DNA of 64,000 bases from Algoriphagus oliviformis (GCF_017254915.1 NZ_JAFKCT010000011.1:82842-146841), one strand, 5' to 3'; positions 51,699-60,883 are shown, counted from the first letter of the stretch. Numbers and translations are program-made. Notes: a model not told the origin generated them from the letters alone.

Positions 51699-52862
51699 AT
51701 GAAGCTGATCGAAGTCACCACACCTGCCCATCAACGGGAATTTATCGAGATGGCGGTGCGGCTCTATAAGAACGAAACCAACTGGATCAGGCCTCTGGAT
51801 GCGGACATCGAGGGGCTTTTTCACAAGGAGACCAACAAGCTCTTCCGTAACGGGGCCAAAGCCAAGCGCTGGCTCTTGGAGGACGAAAAGGGAAAGACCA
51901 TCGGTCGCGTAGCCGCCTTCATCAATCCCAAAATGAAAGAAAAACAGCCTACCGGCGGTTTGGGCTTTTTCGAATGCATCAATGACCAAAAGGCGGCGTT
52001 CCTGCTCTTTGACACCGCCAAGGCCTGGCTTGAGAGCGAAGGCATGGAAGCCATGGACGGCCCGATCAACTTTGGCGAGCGGGACAAGTGGTGGGGACTG
52101 CTGGTGGACGGATTCTCCGAGCCGAACTATAACATGCCTTGGAACTTCGGCTACTACCAGAAGTTTTTCGAAGACTACGGCTTCCAGCTCTATTTCAAGC
52201 AGTTTACCTACATGCGTCCGGTGCAGAATCTCGGCTTTGACGAGAAGATGATCCAGCGCGCCAACCAGATCATGGCCAATCCGGAGTATTCCTTTCGCTA
52301 TATCAAGGGGAAAGAATTGCAGGAGAAGGCGCCGGAGTACTTCATGACGGTGTACAACAAGGCCTGGGCGCGGCACATGGGCAAGTCCATCGCGCTGAAG
52401 GAAGCCCAGATGATGTTTGGCAAGATGAAGCCCATCATCGACGAGCGGCTGATCTACTTTGCTTTTCACAAAGATGAGCCCGTGGGCTTTTTCATCCAGA
52501 TCCCGGAGATCAACCAGATCTTCAAGCACGTGAACGGCAAGATGGACCTGATCGGCAAGCTGAAGTTCCTTTGGTACAAAACCTTCTCCCCGCCCAACAA
52601 GATGCTGGGGCTGGTCTTTGGCGTGGTGCCGGAGCACCAGGGCAAGGGCGTGGAGAGCGCCATGATCATCAGCTACGACAAAATGAGCGGCAAGGCGGAC
52701 TTCCAGTACAAGACCATCGAGATGAACTGGATCGGGGACTTCAACCCGAAGATGATGCGCGTCTGCGAGCAGCTTCTAGCCGAAATCTACAAGACGCATC
52801 ACACTTATAGGTATTTGTTTGATCGCACAAAGCCGTTTGAAAGACACCGTATTTTCGATTGA
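51699..52862 (+). CDS. GNAT-related N-acetyltransferase-like protein
   Basis: The 387-residue protein has a GNAT pattern in VPEHQGKGVESAMIISYDKM near residue 310 and a long N-terminal half with AMDGPINFGERDKWWGLLVDGF and PWNFGYYQKFFEDYGF. These are known from large Bacteroidota proteins annotated only as GNAT superfamily or hypothetical. No signal peptide. It is read alone, just after the REP cluster. Substrate unknown; the fold call rests on the single late motif. Confidence 0.7.
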   Translation: MKLIEVTTPAHQREFIEMAVRLYKNETNWIRPLDADIEGLFHKETNKLFRNGAKAKRWLLEDEKGKTIGRVAAFINPKMKEKQPTGGLGFFECINDQKAAFLLFDTAKAWLESEGMEAMDGPINFGERDKWWGLLVDGFSEPNYNMPWNFGYYQKFFEDYGFQLYFKQFTYMRPVQNLGFDEKMIQRANQIMANPEYSFRYIKGKELQEKAPEYFMTVYNKAWARHMGKSIALKEAQMMFGKMKPIIDERLIYFAFHKDEPVGFFIQIPEINQIFKHVNGKMDLIGKLKFLWYKTFSPPNKMLGLVFGVVPEHQGKGVESAMIISYDKMSGKADFQYKTIEMNWIGDFNPKMMRVCEQLLAEIYKTHHTYRYLFDRTKPFERHRIFD

Positions 52863-52894
52863 TTTACGATTTTAGAAATACGATTTACGAGGCC

Positions 52895-52926
52895 TCGGAC
52901 TGATCGAACGTCTGTGTCAGTCCGAG
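52895..52926. repeat. intergenic inverted repeat
   Basis: TCGGACTGA (52895-52903) and TCAGTCCGA (52918-52926) are perfect complements with a 14-base loop. Downstream (52970-52995) lies a CTTCGACTCCGCTCAG element, a short self-complementary sequence often seen between genes in Bacteroidota. Both lie in the 232-base gap before adenosine kinase. Confidence 0.65.
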
Positions 52927-53018
52927 CACCCTACAGACGAGAGTCTGGAGGTTCGAGGATTTAAGTGGAAAAGACTTCGACTCCGCTCAGCCTGACACCG
53001 GTCACCGGACATCCAACC

Positions 53019-53049
53019 TTACAACCTTTCCACTTTACCACTTTCCAAC
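53019..53049. repeat. 31-base pyrimidine-rich repeat, copy 2
   Basis: Second copy of the element at 46932-46962, with the same 13-base offset between the TTACAACCTT block and the 18-base block. It lies 46 bases before the adenosine kinase start. Confidence 0.65.
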
Positions 53050-53094
53050 TCAACCTCCCAATCTTCCAATTTTGAAATTTTACAATCTTCCAAT

Positions 53095-54087
53095 ATGAAA
53101 TACGACGTAACCGGCATCGGCAATGCCCTCGTAGATATCGAGTTTAAAGTAAAAGACCAGTTTTTCTCGGACAACGGAGTCGAGAAAGGACTCATGACCC
53201 TCGTCGACGAGGAGCGGCAAAACTCCCTGATGGCCGTGATCAACACCGCCGAAGCCAAGAAGCAGGCGGGTGGCTCGGCTGCCAATTCCATCGTGGCGGT
53301 GAGCCAGTTTGGGGGAAAGTCCTTCTACAACTTCCGCGTGGCCGATGACGAGCTGGGGCACTTTTACCTCCAGGATCTGATCGACTCGGGGGTGGACATT
53401 GCCTTGAAAAAAGAGGCCCTGGAGGCTGGAGTGACCGGTAAGTGCCTCGTGATGGTGACCGAGGACTCCGAGCGTACGATGAACACCTTCCTGGGCATCA
53501 CCCAAAACTTCTCGACCAAAGACATCCATGATGCCGCTATCGGCGACTCGAAATACCTCTTTATCGAAGGGTACCTGGTGACTTCACCCAACGGCAAAGA
53601 GGCAATGGTCCACGCCAAGCAGGTGGCCGAAGCGGCCGGAACGAAAGTCGCCTTGACCTTTTCGGATCCCGCGATGGTGAAATATTTCAAGGCCAACTTT
53701 GACGACGTGATCGGATCGGGTATCGATTTGCTCTTTGCCAACGAGGAGGAAGCCATGCTTTTCACGGGAAAAGAAACCTTGGCAGAAGCGCGGGAGGAAA
53801 TGAAGAAGTATGCCAAGCACTTCGTGATCACCTTGGGCAAAAACGGCGCGATGATCTTTGACGGGGATACCTTCATCGATATCGAACCTTACCAAACCAC
53901 CGCGATAGACAGCAACGGAGCAGGGGACATGTTTGCGGGAGCTTTCCTCTATGGTATCACCAACGGGCACAGCTATGCCTCCAGCGGCAAGCTGGCCTCG
54001 ATGGCAAGTTCGAAAATCGTAAGCCAGTTTGGGCCGCGGCTCAAATGGCACGAGGCCAAGGAAATCCTGGCCCGTCTCAATCCCTAA
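53095..54087 (+). CDS. adenosine kinase (PfkB family)
   Basis: The 330-residue protein is a PfkB carbohydrate/purine kinase: YDVTGIGNALVDIEFKV at the start, GGSAANSIVAVSQFGGKSFY near residue 62-80 and the catalytic DSNGAGDMFAGAFLYGI near the C terminus. The combination fits bacterial adenosine kinase-like members. A sugar kinase cannot be excluded by sequence alone. Monocistronic, with a weak terminator at 54099-54125 and repeats upstream. Confidence 0.82.
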   Translation: MKYDVTGIGNALVDIEFKVKDQFFSDNGVEKGLMTLVDEERQNSLMAVINTAEAKKQAGGSAANSIVAVSQFGGKSFYNFRVADDELGHFYLQDLIDSGVDIALKKEALEAGVTGKCLVMVTEDSERTMNTFLGITQNFSTKDIHDAAIGDSKYLFIEGYLVTSPNGKEAMVHAKQVAEAAGTKVALTFSDPAMVKYFKANFDDVIGSGIDLLFANEEEAMLFTGKETLAEAREEMKKYAKHFVITLGKNGAMIFDGDTFIDIEPYQTTAIDSNGAGDMFAGAFLYGITNGHSYASSGKLASMASSKIVSQFGPRLKWHEAKEILARLNP

Positions 54088-54098
54088 TCCTCCAAGGC

Positions 54099-54125
54099 TG
54101 TCCACTTTCGGGCAGCTTTTTTTCT
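54099..54125 (+). terminator. likely terminator after adenosine kinase
   Basis: GCTG-CC and GG-CAGC pair with single bulges around ACTTTC and a T-run follows. Weak stem but well placed. Confidence 0.55.
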
Positions 54126-54265
54126 TTTCGGGCTATACCGCGCAGCTTTAGGAAGATTTAACTGGCTTTTTCGACAATCTGCTTAACTTTCTAACCTATC
54201 CGTTAAAAAACCTGTTTATTTCAAATGAACAACGACTTGTTTGGATCTAACCCCATCTTTTTACC

Positions 54266-55597
54266 ATGAAAAAAACTACCCTAGTCGGGTGCATGCTGGG
54301 ACTGCTGACCTTGCCCACATTTGCCCAGAATAAGATTGACTTCAGGGAATTTACCCTGGACAATGGACTGCATGTGATCATGCATCAGGACAATTCGACT
54401 CCCATCGTGGTGACTTCGGTCTTGTATCACGTCGGGTCAAAAAACGAAAACCCCGAGCGTACGGGTTTTGCCCACTTCTTCGAGCACTTGATGTTTGAGG
54501 GCTCGGAAAACATCGATCGCGGCCAATACATGAACATCATCCAAGGCCGTGGAGGTACGCTCAATGCCTACACTTCCAACGACATCACCTACTACTACGA
54601 GCTGCTGCCCTCCAATGAGCTGGAGCTGGCCCTGTACATGGAGAGCGAGCGCATGCTGCACTCCAAGGTCGACCAGACCGGCGTGGAAACCCAGCGGGAA
54701 GTGGTGAAGGAGGAGCGGAGACAGCGCTACGAAAACCAGCCCTACGGCACCATCTTGCCGGAAACCTTGGTACGCGCGTATAGCACCCATCCTTACCAGT
54801 GGGCGCCGATTGGATCCATGGACCACCTGAACGCCGCGACCATCGAGGAGTTTCAGCAGTTTTACAAGGATTTCTACGTGCCAAACAACGCCACCCTGAC
54901 CATCGCTGGTGACATAGACTATGCGGAGACCGAGGCCATGGTGAAAAAGTATTTCACCGAAATCCCCAAAGGCACCAAGGAAATCTATCGTCCCGACGTG
55001 GAGGAGCCTAAGAAGATGACCGAGATCCGCGACATCATCTACGACAACATCCAGATCCCGGCGGTGATCCAGGCCTACAACTTGCCGCCGCGCAACCATC
55101 CGGACAGCTATGCGCTCTCGATGCTTTCCACCTACCTCACCGGGGGGAACTCTTCGCTGATGACTAAAGAGCTGGTGGACAAGCAGCAAAAGGCTTTGGT
55201 CGTGGCTGCGATTCCGCTTGAGCTTGAGGACGGCGGGATATTTATCATGTACGGCATCACCAACATGGGCGTGGAGCCAAAAGACCTCGAGACAGAGGTG
55301 GATCGCCTGATCAAGCAGGTGCAGGATCAGGGAATCACGGATGACGAGTTTACCAAGCTGAAAAACCAGATGGAAAACGACATCGTCAGCAGCAACTCCA
55401 CCATGGCCGGTATCGCCGAAAACCTCGCCGAGGCTAGCGTGATCTACGGCAACACCAACTACATCAACCAGGTAATGGACAAGTTTTCCCAGGTGACCAA
55501 GGCGGATATCCAGCGGGTAGCCAAAGAGTACCTCAGCTTAGACGGCCGCGTTGTGCTGTACTACCTGCCAAAATCATCCCAGCCCACCACCGAATAA
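54266..55597 (+). CDS. M16 family zinc peptidase
   Basis: The 443-residue secreted protease has a signal peptide ending about TFAQ. The inverted zinc motif HxxEH is in FAHFFEHLMFEG (His70, Glu73, His74), with the distal Glu in REVVKEERRQR near 149-150. Two M16 domains are present (second from about residue 215). It is the catalytic partner of the next gene, which lacks the motif; such tandem alpha/beta-like pairs resemble mitochondrial processing peptidase. The spacing to the partner is 26 bases. Confidence 0.93.
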   Translation: MKKTTLVGCMLGLLTLPTFAQNKIDFREFTLDNGLHVIMHQDNSTPIVVTSVLYHVGSKNENPERTGFAHFFEHLMFEGSENIDRGQYMNIIQGRGGTLNAYTSNDITYYYELLPSNELELALYMESERMLHSKVDQTGVETQREVVKEERRQRYENQPYGTILPETLVRAYSTHPYQWAPIGSMDHLNAATIEEFQQFYKDFYVPNNATLTIAGDIDYAETEAMVKKYFTEIPKGTKEIYRPDVEEPKKMTEIRDIIYDNIQIPAVIQAYNLPPRNHPDSYALSMLSTYLTGGNSSLMTKELVDKQQKALVVAAIPLELEDGGIFIMYGITNMGVEPKDLETEVDRLIKQVQDQGITDDEFTKLKNQMENDIVSSNSTMAGIAENLAEASVIYGNTNYINQVMDKFSQVTKADIQRVAKEYLSLDGRVVLYYLPKSSQPTTE

Positions 55598-55623
55598 TTG
55601 TTTGACCTTATTGATCTAAAGAA

Positions 55624-57669
55624 ATGAAAAAACTAGCGATATCATTTGTATTGACGCTTTTGGTCACAGTCGGCTTGATGGCCCAGGTAGACCGAAGCAA
55701 GCTGCCAGCCTCTGGGCCTGCTCCCGAGATCAAGATCGGAGAGGCGGAGACTTTTACCCTGGAAAATGGCCTGAAAGTTTTCGTGGTGAAAAACACCAAG
55801 CTGCCCCGCGTCTCTTTCACCTTGGTGTTGGAAAGGGATCCTATTCTCGAAGGAGATAAGGCGGGCATGACCAGCTTCGTCGGCGAGATGATGATGGGCG
55901 GGACCAAAAACCGCACAAAAGACCAGCTTGACCTGGAGGTCGATTTCATCGGGGCCAGCCTGAGCGCATCTTCCACCTCGGTCTTTGCTTCCTCTCTGAA
56001 GAAGCACCAGGCAAAAATCCTCGAACTGATGGCGGACGTGCTTTACAATCCCGTTTTTCCGCAGGAAGAGCTGGACAAGCTGAAGAAGCAATCCCTCACC
56101 GGCCTGGCCCAGAGCAAGGACAATCCAAATGCCATCTCTTCCAGACTGGCTGCCACCGTCCTCTATGGCGACAAGCACCCCTACGGAGAGATCGAGACCG
56201 AAGAGACCATCAACAACATCACTGTCGAGGACATCAAAGCGTACTATTCGACCTACTTCAAGCCAAATGTCGCCTACCTCGCCATCGTCGGCGACATGGA
56301 CAAGGCCGAGGCCGAAAAAGTGGTGAAGCAGTACTTTGGCAGCTGGACCAAAGGCGAAGTGCCAAAGTTTACTTATCCCATGCCGCAGCGCGCCTCCAAA
56401 AGGGCCGTGGCCTTGGTGGATAGAAGTTCCTCCGTGCAGTCGGTCATCAATTTGACCCAGCCAGTGCAGATGAAAATCGGCGATCCGGACTATATCTCCA
56501 GCCGCTTGCTCAACCAGGTCTTGGGGGGAGGCTCCTCTTCCCGTCTTTTCATGAACCTGCGCGAAGACAAAGGATACACCTACGGCGCCTATTCTTCCAT
56601 CGGAGCTGACAAGCTCGTGGCGACGATCTCTGCCAACGCTTCTGTTCGGACTGAAGTGACCGACTCGGCGGTGTACGAGTTTATCCATGAGATCCAAAAC
56701 CTGGTGGAAAACGGCGTCACCGAAGACGAACTGGCCAAGGCGAAAGCCGAACTGTCCGGAAGCTTCGGGCGCTCGCTGGAGCAGCCGAGCACCGTGGCTC
56801 AGTTTGCGCTGAACATTGACCGCTACAAGCTGCCCAAGGACTACTACGAGACCTATTTGCAAAAGCTCAATTCCTACACCGTGGAGGATATCAACGCCAC
56901 GGCAAAGCGTCTCATCGAGCCGGACAAGTTTATCATCACCACCGTCGGAAATGGCGCGGAGATCAAGGAAAAGCTGGCCCAATTCGGCGAAGTCACGATG
57001 TATGACAATATGGGCCAGCCCGCCAAGGAGCTGGTTGCCGATGCCGACATGACGGCTGAGAAAGTTCTGGATGCCTACTTGGCAGCTATTGGAGGTGTGG
57101 ACAAAGTCAAAGCAATCAAGACGGCCAAAATCTCGATGGATGCGAACGTGATGGGAACGGCGCTGAACATCGCCTTTGCCTACGATCCGCAAAACGGGCG
57201 CTATGGCCAGAAGCTTTCCGTCGGCGGCAACGTGATGCAGAAGACCACTTTGGCAGACGGCAAGGCCGCGGTATCCGCCCAGGGCCAACAGATGGATCTG
57301 GCCGGCGAGCAGCTGGAGGCCGTCATGCTGAATTCCTATCTTTTCCCAGAGGCAATCTATCAGGAAAAAGGCTACACACTCACCTTTGACGGCCTGAAGG
57401 ACGTGGAGGGAACTCCCGCCTACAAGGTGATCATCTCCGCCCCATCAGGCGCCAAGCTGATCAACTATTACGCGCAGGACTCTGGGCTGAAGGTTAAATA
57501 TGAAAATCCGGCCTCCGGCGACACCTTCTATTCTGACTACCAGCCCAAGGATGGGGTGCTGCTTCCGATGGCTTGGACCATCAAGTCTCCGGCTATTCCT
57601 GTCCCTTTGGAGGCAAAAGTCACTGCCCTCGAGCTGAACGTGCCGATCACGGCTGAGGACATCAATTGA
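55624..57669 (+). CDS. M16 peptidase-like protein, inactive, with C-terminal lipoprotein-sorting-like domain
   Basis: The 681-residue secreted protein has two M16 folds but where the HxxEH should be it reads KAGMTSFVGEMMMGGTKNR, so zinc and the catalytic Glu are absent. It keeps the R/Y region GGGSSSRLFMNLREDKGYTYGAYS typical of the non-catalytic partner. From about residue 475 a separate domain begins (KVLDAYLAAIGGVDKVKAIKTAKIS). It is clearly paralogous to the whole mature protein encoded next. Its end is marked by a terminator at 57676. Confidence 0.9.
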   Translation: MKKLAISFVLTLLVTVGLMAQVDRSKLPASGPAPEIKIGEAETFTLENGLKVFVVKNTKLPRVSFTLVLERDPILEGDKAGMTSFVGEMMMGGTKNRTKDQLDLEVDFIGASLSASSTSVFASSLKKHQAKILELMADVLYNPVFPQEELDKLKKQSLTGLAQSKDNPNAISSRLAATVLYGDKHPYGEIETEETINNITVEDIKAYYSTYFKPNVAYLAIVGDMDKAEAEKVVKQYFGSWTKGEVPKFTYPMPQRASKRAVALVDRSSSVQSVINLTQPVQMKIGDPDYISSRLLNQVLGGGSSSRLFMNLREDKGYTYGAYSSIGADKLVATISANASVRTEVTDSAVYEFIHEIQNLVENGVTEDELAKAKAELSGSFGRSLEQPSTVAQFALNIDRYKLPKDYYETYLQKLNSYTVEDINATAKRLIEPDKFIITTVGNGAEIKEKLAQFGEVTMYDNMGQPAKELVADADMTAEKVLDAYLAAIGGVDKVKAIKTAKISMDANVMGTALNIAFAYDPQNGRYGQKLSVGGNVMQKTTLADGKAAVSAQGQQMDLAGEQLEAVMLNSYLFPEAIYQEKGYTLTFDGLKDVEGTPAYKVIISAPSGAKLINYYAQDSGLKVKYENPASGDTFYSDYQPKDGVLLPMAWTIKSPAIPVPLEAKVTALELNVPITAEDIN

Positions 57670-57675
57670 CCCGAG

Positions 57676-57700
57676 AGGAGGGGATCACCCCTCCTTTTTT
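57676..57700 (+). terminator. rho-independent terminator after the second M16 gene
   Basis: AGGAGGGG (57676-57683), ATCA loop, CCCCTCCT (57688-57695), then T-run: a perfect 8-bp stem. It may attenuate read-through into the following gene, which starts only 25 bases later. Confidence 0.88.
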
Positions 57701-57719
57701 ATACTTGAAAACAAACCTT

Positions 57720-58448
57720 ATGAAAATCAGATCAATCGCATTGCTGGGCCTGCTGGGACTGGGGCTTTCTACCCAGATCCAAGCTGAAAAAGTCCCGACT
57801 CCTGCCGAGCATCGTGCAGTCGTCAAAAATGACGTGGCGACCGTCGTGGCCAAATACCTCGAGGCGCTGGGCGGCGTGGACAAAATCAAAAACATCAAGA
57901 ATGCCACCATGACCGCGGAGGCAAGCTTCCAAGGACAGGTGATCGAGATCAAGACGATCTCCGACGCGGAAAATTCCCGTCTGATGCAGTCTATGGCTGT
58001 GGGTGGCAATGTGATGCAAAAGACCGTGCTGGTGGATGGCAAGGGCCAAATGATGATGATGGGCCAAACCCAGGAGCTGCCTGAGTCTGCGGCCGGAATG
58101 CTCAACTCACAGACTTTCCTCATTCCAGAGCTGTACTATGAAGAGATCGGTTTCAAATCCGTCTATGTGGGGCTCGAAGACATGGAGGGCACGCAGGTGC
58201 ACAAGCTGGAGGTGACCTCGCCTGAGGGGATGGTCATCAACGAATACTATTCCGTGGAGAGCGGCTTGAAGCTGAAGTCCAGCTCGGGAAACTCTGGGGA
58301 TGTGTTCTACTCCGACTACCAGGAGGTCGATGGCATAAAGTTTCCGATGCTTTTGACCATCAAAAATCCCATGCTTCCCATACCGCTGGAGGCTAAAATC
58401 GTCTCGCTGCGCTTCAATCAGTCCCTGACTGATGCTGATTTTCAGTGA
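57720..58448 (+). CDS. secreted protein paralogous to the C-terminal domain of the upstream M16 protein
   Basis: The 242-residue protein starts at ATG 57720 with a signal peptide (MKIRSIALLGLLGLGLSTQIQA). From AKYLEALGGVDKIKNIKNATM it aligns along its length with the M16 C-terminal domain: shared VGGNVMQKT, a LVDGKGQ/LADGKAA position, MLNSxxF, DMEGTxxxK, GDVFYSDYQ and the final PxLPIPLEAK. The pattern resembles LolA/outer-membrane-lipoprotein-sorting-like domains (half-barrel). Function unknown; co-transcription would be limited by the terminator at 57676. Confidence 0.78.
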   Translation: MKIRSIALLGLLGLGLSTQIQAEKVPTPAEHRAVVKNDVATVVAKYLEALGGVDKIKNIKNATMTAEASFQGQVIEIKTISDAENSRLMQSMAVGGNVMQKTVLVDGKGQMMMMGQTQELPESAAGMLNSQTFLIPELYYEEIGFKSVYVGLEDMEGTQVHKLEVTSPEGMVINEYYSVESGLKLKSSSGNSGDVFYSDYQEVDGIKFPMLLTIKNPMLPIPLEAKIVSLRFNQSLTDADFQ

Positions 58449-58468
58449 TAGTGGACACCAAGATCACC

Positions 58469-58497
58469 AAAGGCCTCCAGCAGTGGAGGCCTTTTTT
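58469..58497. terminator. bidirectional terminator between convergent genes
   Basis: AAAGGCCTCCA (58469-58479) pairs with TGGAGGCCTTT (58484-58494), an 11-bp perfect stem with GCAG loop, T-run on the plus strand. It ends both the secreted-protein gene and the M61 gene, whose stop lies at its edge. Confidence 0.88.
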
Positions 58498-60155
58498 CAT
58501 GTCTTCCATTTCCGGAACCACTCGGTTTCCTTGACACTGCGGAGGGAGTAGCTGGGATAGTAGGGGCCTATTTCTGAGGAAAGATGGATTGTCAGCGAGC
58601 GGCCAAGCCGATCCACTTGGAGTTCTATATCGGACTGGTCTTTCGGTCTTTCGACAGGCCAGTTAAGGATTCGGTCGTTTTTCATCAGTTGGGAAAAGGC
58701 AGCTGCATCCGGATGCAGTTGGACGACCACTCCTTCGGCGTCGGTTCGGATTCCCTTTTGGTGCAGCAGCCAGTCTTCGCCGTGCTTTTCGGACATTTCG
58801 ATCCCGACTTCTGCGAAAAAACCTGCAAGCTTCCCAAAGAGATCGGCGTATCCGTGTACAAAGCCAGCGAAGAATCTCCGTATTTCGCTTTGCTCCGCAA
58901 TCTCCCCGAAAATCACATTTTCGAAGTCGCTGAGCTCATAGCCGATCGAGGGTTTGCCATAGCTGTCCCACATCCTATTCATCACTTGGGCTAGGGAGCT
59001 CCCATTTTTGGTCAGCAACATGTCTATGCAGAAGGCAAGCAGCGCACCTCGCGAGTAGATGTTCACCTTTCGGTCCGGGATGCCTGGCGTGTAGCCGTCC
59101 AGCCAGAGGTCAAAGGACGATTCAAGAATGTTGTAGTTTTTCCAGCCTTGGTGTAGCGCCTCTCGGTTGACGATCTTTTCAAAATGTCGCAGGTAAGTGT
59201 CCAGCTCGTACACCCCCGATTTGAGCAGATAGAGGTCGCCCATGTAGGTGGTCACTCCCTCCAGCACCAGTCCCGCTTGGGTGTAGGTTTCTTTCGAAAA
59301 GTCGTAGGGCAGCAGTTCTTTGGGACGGATGCGGCAGACATTCCAGGCATGATACAGCTCGTGGCAGCTTACACCCAGCAGTTCTTCCATTTCCGCCGGC
59401 TCTGCCAGTTTTTCGGCTGGGCCAAACGTGATGACCGTGCCGCGCCTATGTTCGACGCCATGATAGTGGGGATAGGGCAGGAGCTGAAAGATGAACAGGT
59501 ACTCCGGCTCGGGAAACTCTCCAAAGTCTTCGATCATTCTTTTGCTGAAAGCAACAAACCGCTCGATCAAAAGGGTTTTGTCAAAATGGATTTCGCCCTG
59601 GATCCAGATGTGAAACCTGGTGCCCCCTGCCTGATAGTCCCAATGGCTGAGCTTTTTCGCAGCTAAAATCGTCGAGTCAGCCAACATCTGGAAGTTTGTC
59701 GCGGCCCAAACGGAATCCGAAACCGGGATCAATGTGCTGATCTGCTCAGGGAAACCGGGCAGGTCTAGCGCTACTTCTATTTTCTCATCGCTTCTCCCCA
59801 TGACGTCAAAGCAGCAGTTGACCAGATTGAGATAGATCTGCTCGTCGTCAGCCCAGGCGCTTCCCGCGTCCATTTTTCCCGCCCAGTATTGATAGTCGAT
59901 CTGTATTTGGCCAGAGCCTTCGGGGAAAATCTCCCAGCGGTCTTTGCTGGTTTTTCGGAAACCGACCTTTCTGTTTTTTTTATCAAAAACCCGGAAGCCC
60001 CGGATATTTTGGGCATAATTTGCCAGCTGGTAGCGGCCCGCTCTCCAGGCGGGGAGCTGAAGCAAAACGGGACTTTCGTCGATCGGCTCCAGGCTCAGTC
60101 TGATTTGGACAAACTGGGAAGTGGGGTAGGGACAGGAAATCTGGTAGTAAATCAT
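58497..60155 (-). CDS. M61 family metallopeptidase
   Basis: The 552-residue protein is a glycyl-aminopeptidase-like M61 enzyme with the N-terminal beta-sandwich (MIYYQISCPYPTSQFVQIRLSLE). The zinc motif HExxH in GVSCHELYHAWNVCRIRPKEL lies near residue 263, with a likely distal Glu in LVLEGVTTYMGD. The C-terminal PDZ domain usual in the family looks reduced or degenerate after residue 450 (WLLHQKGIRTDAEGVVVQLHPD). No signal peptide, so likely cytoplasmic. The ATG at 60155 is preferred because upstream codons lie over the promoter. Confidence 0.88.
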   Translation of the reverse strand: MIYYQISCPYPTSQFVQIRLSLEPIDESPVLLQLPAWRAGRYQLANYAQNIRGFRVFDKKNRKVGFRKTSKDRWEIFPEGSGQIQIDYQYWAGKMDAGSAWADDEQIYLNLVNCCFDVMGRSDEKIEVALDLPGFPEQISTLIPVSDSVWAATNFQMLADSTILAAKKLSHWDYQAGGTRFHIWIQGEIHFDKTLLIERFVAFSKRMIEDFGEFPEPEYLFIFQLLPYPHYHGVEHRRGTVITFGPAEKLAEPAEMEELLGVSCHELYHAWNVCRIRPKELLPYDFSKETYTQAGLVLEGVTTYMGDLYLLKSGVYELDTYLRHFEKIVNREALHQGWKNYNILESSFDLWLDGYTPGIPDRKVNIYSRGALLAFCIDMLLTKNGSSLAQVMNRMWDSYGKPSIGYELSDFENVIFGEIAEQSEIRRFFAGFVHGYADLFGKLAGFFAEVGIEMSEKHGEDWLLHQKGIRTDAEGVVVQLHPDAAAFSQLMKNDRILNWPVERPKDQSDIELQVDRLGRSLTIHLSSEIGPYYPSYSLRSVKETEWFRKWKT

Positions 60156-60178
60156 GCTTTTCTTACTGAGTCTCAAAA

Positions 60179-60186
60179 CAAATGTA
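60179..60186 (-). promoter_or_regulatory. putative -7 element of the M61 gene
   Basis: Minus strand TACATTTG, TAnnTTTG match, 23 bases before the M61 start. It is back to back with the rpmH promoter. Confidence 0.5.
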
Positions 60187-60195
60187 GGAGGGTGA

Positions 60196-60226
60196 TTTGT
60201 ATTTAATAAAATGGTGCATATCTTTG
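60196..60226 (+). promoter_or_regulatory. consensus promoter of rpmH-rnpA
   Basis: TTTG (60196-60199), 19 bases, TATCTTTG (60219-60226). Both boxes and spacing are a perfect match to the Bacteroidota housekeeping consensus TTTG-N19-TAnnTTTG, the clearest promoter in the window, as fits a ribosomal protein gene. Confidence 0.8.
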
Positions 60227-60292
60227 CAGTCCTTTTTGGGGTCAATACCAAAACGGAAAGTCCAGAAAGCAATTAGATAAAGATATTCGATC

Positions 60293-60451
60293 ATGAAAAG
60301 AACATTCCAGCCTTCTAATAGAAAGAGAAAAAACAAGCACGGCTTCAGAGAGAGAATGGCGACTGCCAACGGCAGAAGAGTACTGAGAGCCAGAAGAGCA
60401 AAAGGAAGACACAAGCTGACTGTATCTTCTGAAAAGACATTGAAGAAGTAA
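60293..60451 (+). CDS. rpmH: 50S ribosomal protein L34
   Basis: The 52-residue protein encoded 60293-60451 begins MKRTFQPSNRKRKNKHGFR, the invariant L34 opening, with the usual RMATANGRRVLRARRAKGR core. It is followed by rnpA as in most bacteria. A consensus promoter lies 67 bases upstream. Confidence 0.97.
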   Translation: MKRTFQPSNRKRKNKHGFRERMATANGRRVLRARRAKGRHKLTVSSEKTLKK

Positions 60452-60499
60452 TTCTTTGCACTGCTTTTCGTATGTTCACATACGAGTACAGTCCTTGCA

Positions 60500-60883
60500 A
60501 TGAATTATCGACTTCCGAAATCTGAACGGCTTCATGCCGAGAAGTTAATCAAGGAACTTTTTAACGAAGGTTCCTCTTTTTTTTTGTACCCCTTCAAAGT
60601 AATTTTTTTGAGGAAAATTGACCTGTCGGGGCAGGCCAACCAAGTGCTTTTTTCCGTATCGAAAAAGAAGATCAAACGGGCCAATGGCCGAAACTTCATC
60701 AAGCGCCGCCTGAAGGAGGCATATCGGCTCAATAAGCATATATTGCCTCCTGATGGAATCATCCTGGGCTTTATATTTGTTGGAAAGGCTGAAATGTCCT
60801 TTGCCGAGCTCGAACCCAAAATGGTGCAGGCACTGACCAAACTTTCCCAGGAGACCGCTCCAAACCCACTTTCCCATGATTGA
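60500..60883 (+). CDS. rnpA: ribonuclease P protein component
   Basis: The 127-residue basic protein has the RNR signature in KKKIKRANGRNFIKRRLKEAYR near residues 54-75, typical of the RNase P protein, which helps the catalytic RNA mature tRNA 5' ends. The opening RLPKSERLHAEKLIKELFNEG is also characteristic. It lies directly after rpmH, and its end overlaps the S41 peptidase gene by 8 bases. Confidence 0.94.
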   Translation: MNYRLPKSERLHAEKLIKELFNEGSSFFLYPFKVIFLRKIDLSGQANQVLFSVSKKKIKRANGRNFIKRRLKEAYRLNKHILPPDGIILGFIFVGKAEMSFAELEPKMVQALTKLSQETAPNPLSHD

